Shown here piece by piece: positions 5,462 to 5,474 of a DNA stretch of 5,474 bases (the first letter of the stretch is position 1; each line of letters starts with the position of its first letter). The position numbers and the translations under genes are program-made. A model generated the notes under the pieces. It had not been told where the DNA came from and did no database searches. It worked only from the letters and a program-made list of their open reading frames with translations. The stretch comes from Holosporales bacterium (lineage in GTDB: Bacteria > Pseudomonadota > Alphaproteobacteria > RUG11792), in assembly GCA_031257415.1 (NCBI GenBank), contig JAIROR010000067.1, forward strand, positions 1 to 5,474, given 5' to 3'.

Positions 5462-5474
5462 GTGTTCCTCTGGA

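Overview
The window most resembles the genome of a bacterium on the Rickettsiales/Holosporales side of the Alphaproteobacteria, probably host-associated. This is an inference from three things: a clearly alphaproteobacterial-type MurA, moderate-to-low GC that varies strongly along the window, and wide, decayed spacers carrying repeat elements beside a MORN-repeat protein and a coiled-coil/acidic-tail protein. No rRNA, tRNA or CRISPR array is visible, so the taxonomic placement is tentative.

Layout, left to right. Positions 1-1010, minus strand: a MORN-repeat protein with an N-terminal export signal, built of about 69-bp (23-residue) repeats. The frame is broken after the fifth repeat by loss of 2 bp in an AT dinucleotide run. 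The repeats then continue in a neighbouring frame, without a stop, to the left edge. Positions 1011-1253: a divergent promoter region with a near-consensus sigma70 promoter for the MORN gene (1043-1071, minus), a weaker one for murA (1188-1217, plus), and a perfect 13-bp tandem duplication between them. Positions 1254-2519, plus: complete murA, first committed step of peptidoglycan synthesis. Positions 2520-3040: a gene-poor spacer with a possible recombinase helix-turn-helix remnant (minus) and a 149-bp MITE-like element with terminal inverted repeats and a perfect 7-bp direct repeat at its borders. Positions 3041-3976, plus: a class II tRNA nucleotidyltransferase (CCA-adding enzyme type), shorter than usual at the C-terminus. 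Positions 3981-4140: a second, more decayed copy of the same MITE-like element in the opposite orientation, then a likely rho-independent terminator. Positions 4163-5461, minus: a three-part protein (Gly/Arg-rich head, coiled coil, Glu/Pro-rich tail with 27-bp repeats) of unknown function.

murA and cca are housekeeping genes with no shared pathway. They are separated by about 520 bp of decayed and mobile sequence and are probably not one operon. The MORN and coiled-coil proteins are accessory and could act at the cell surface or on a host, but nothing here proves that. The strongest points for follow-up are the MITE-like element with its target-site duplication and its inverted partner across cca, the dinucleotide-slippage frameshift in the MORN gene, and the second coding-like reading frame inside the GC-rich head of the coiled-coil gene.
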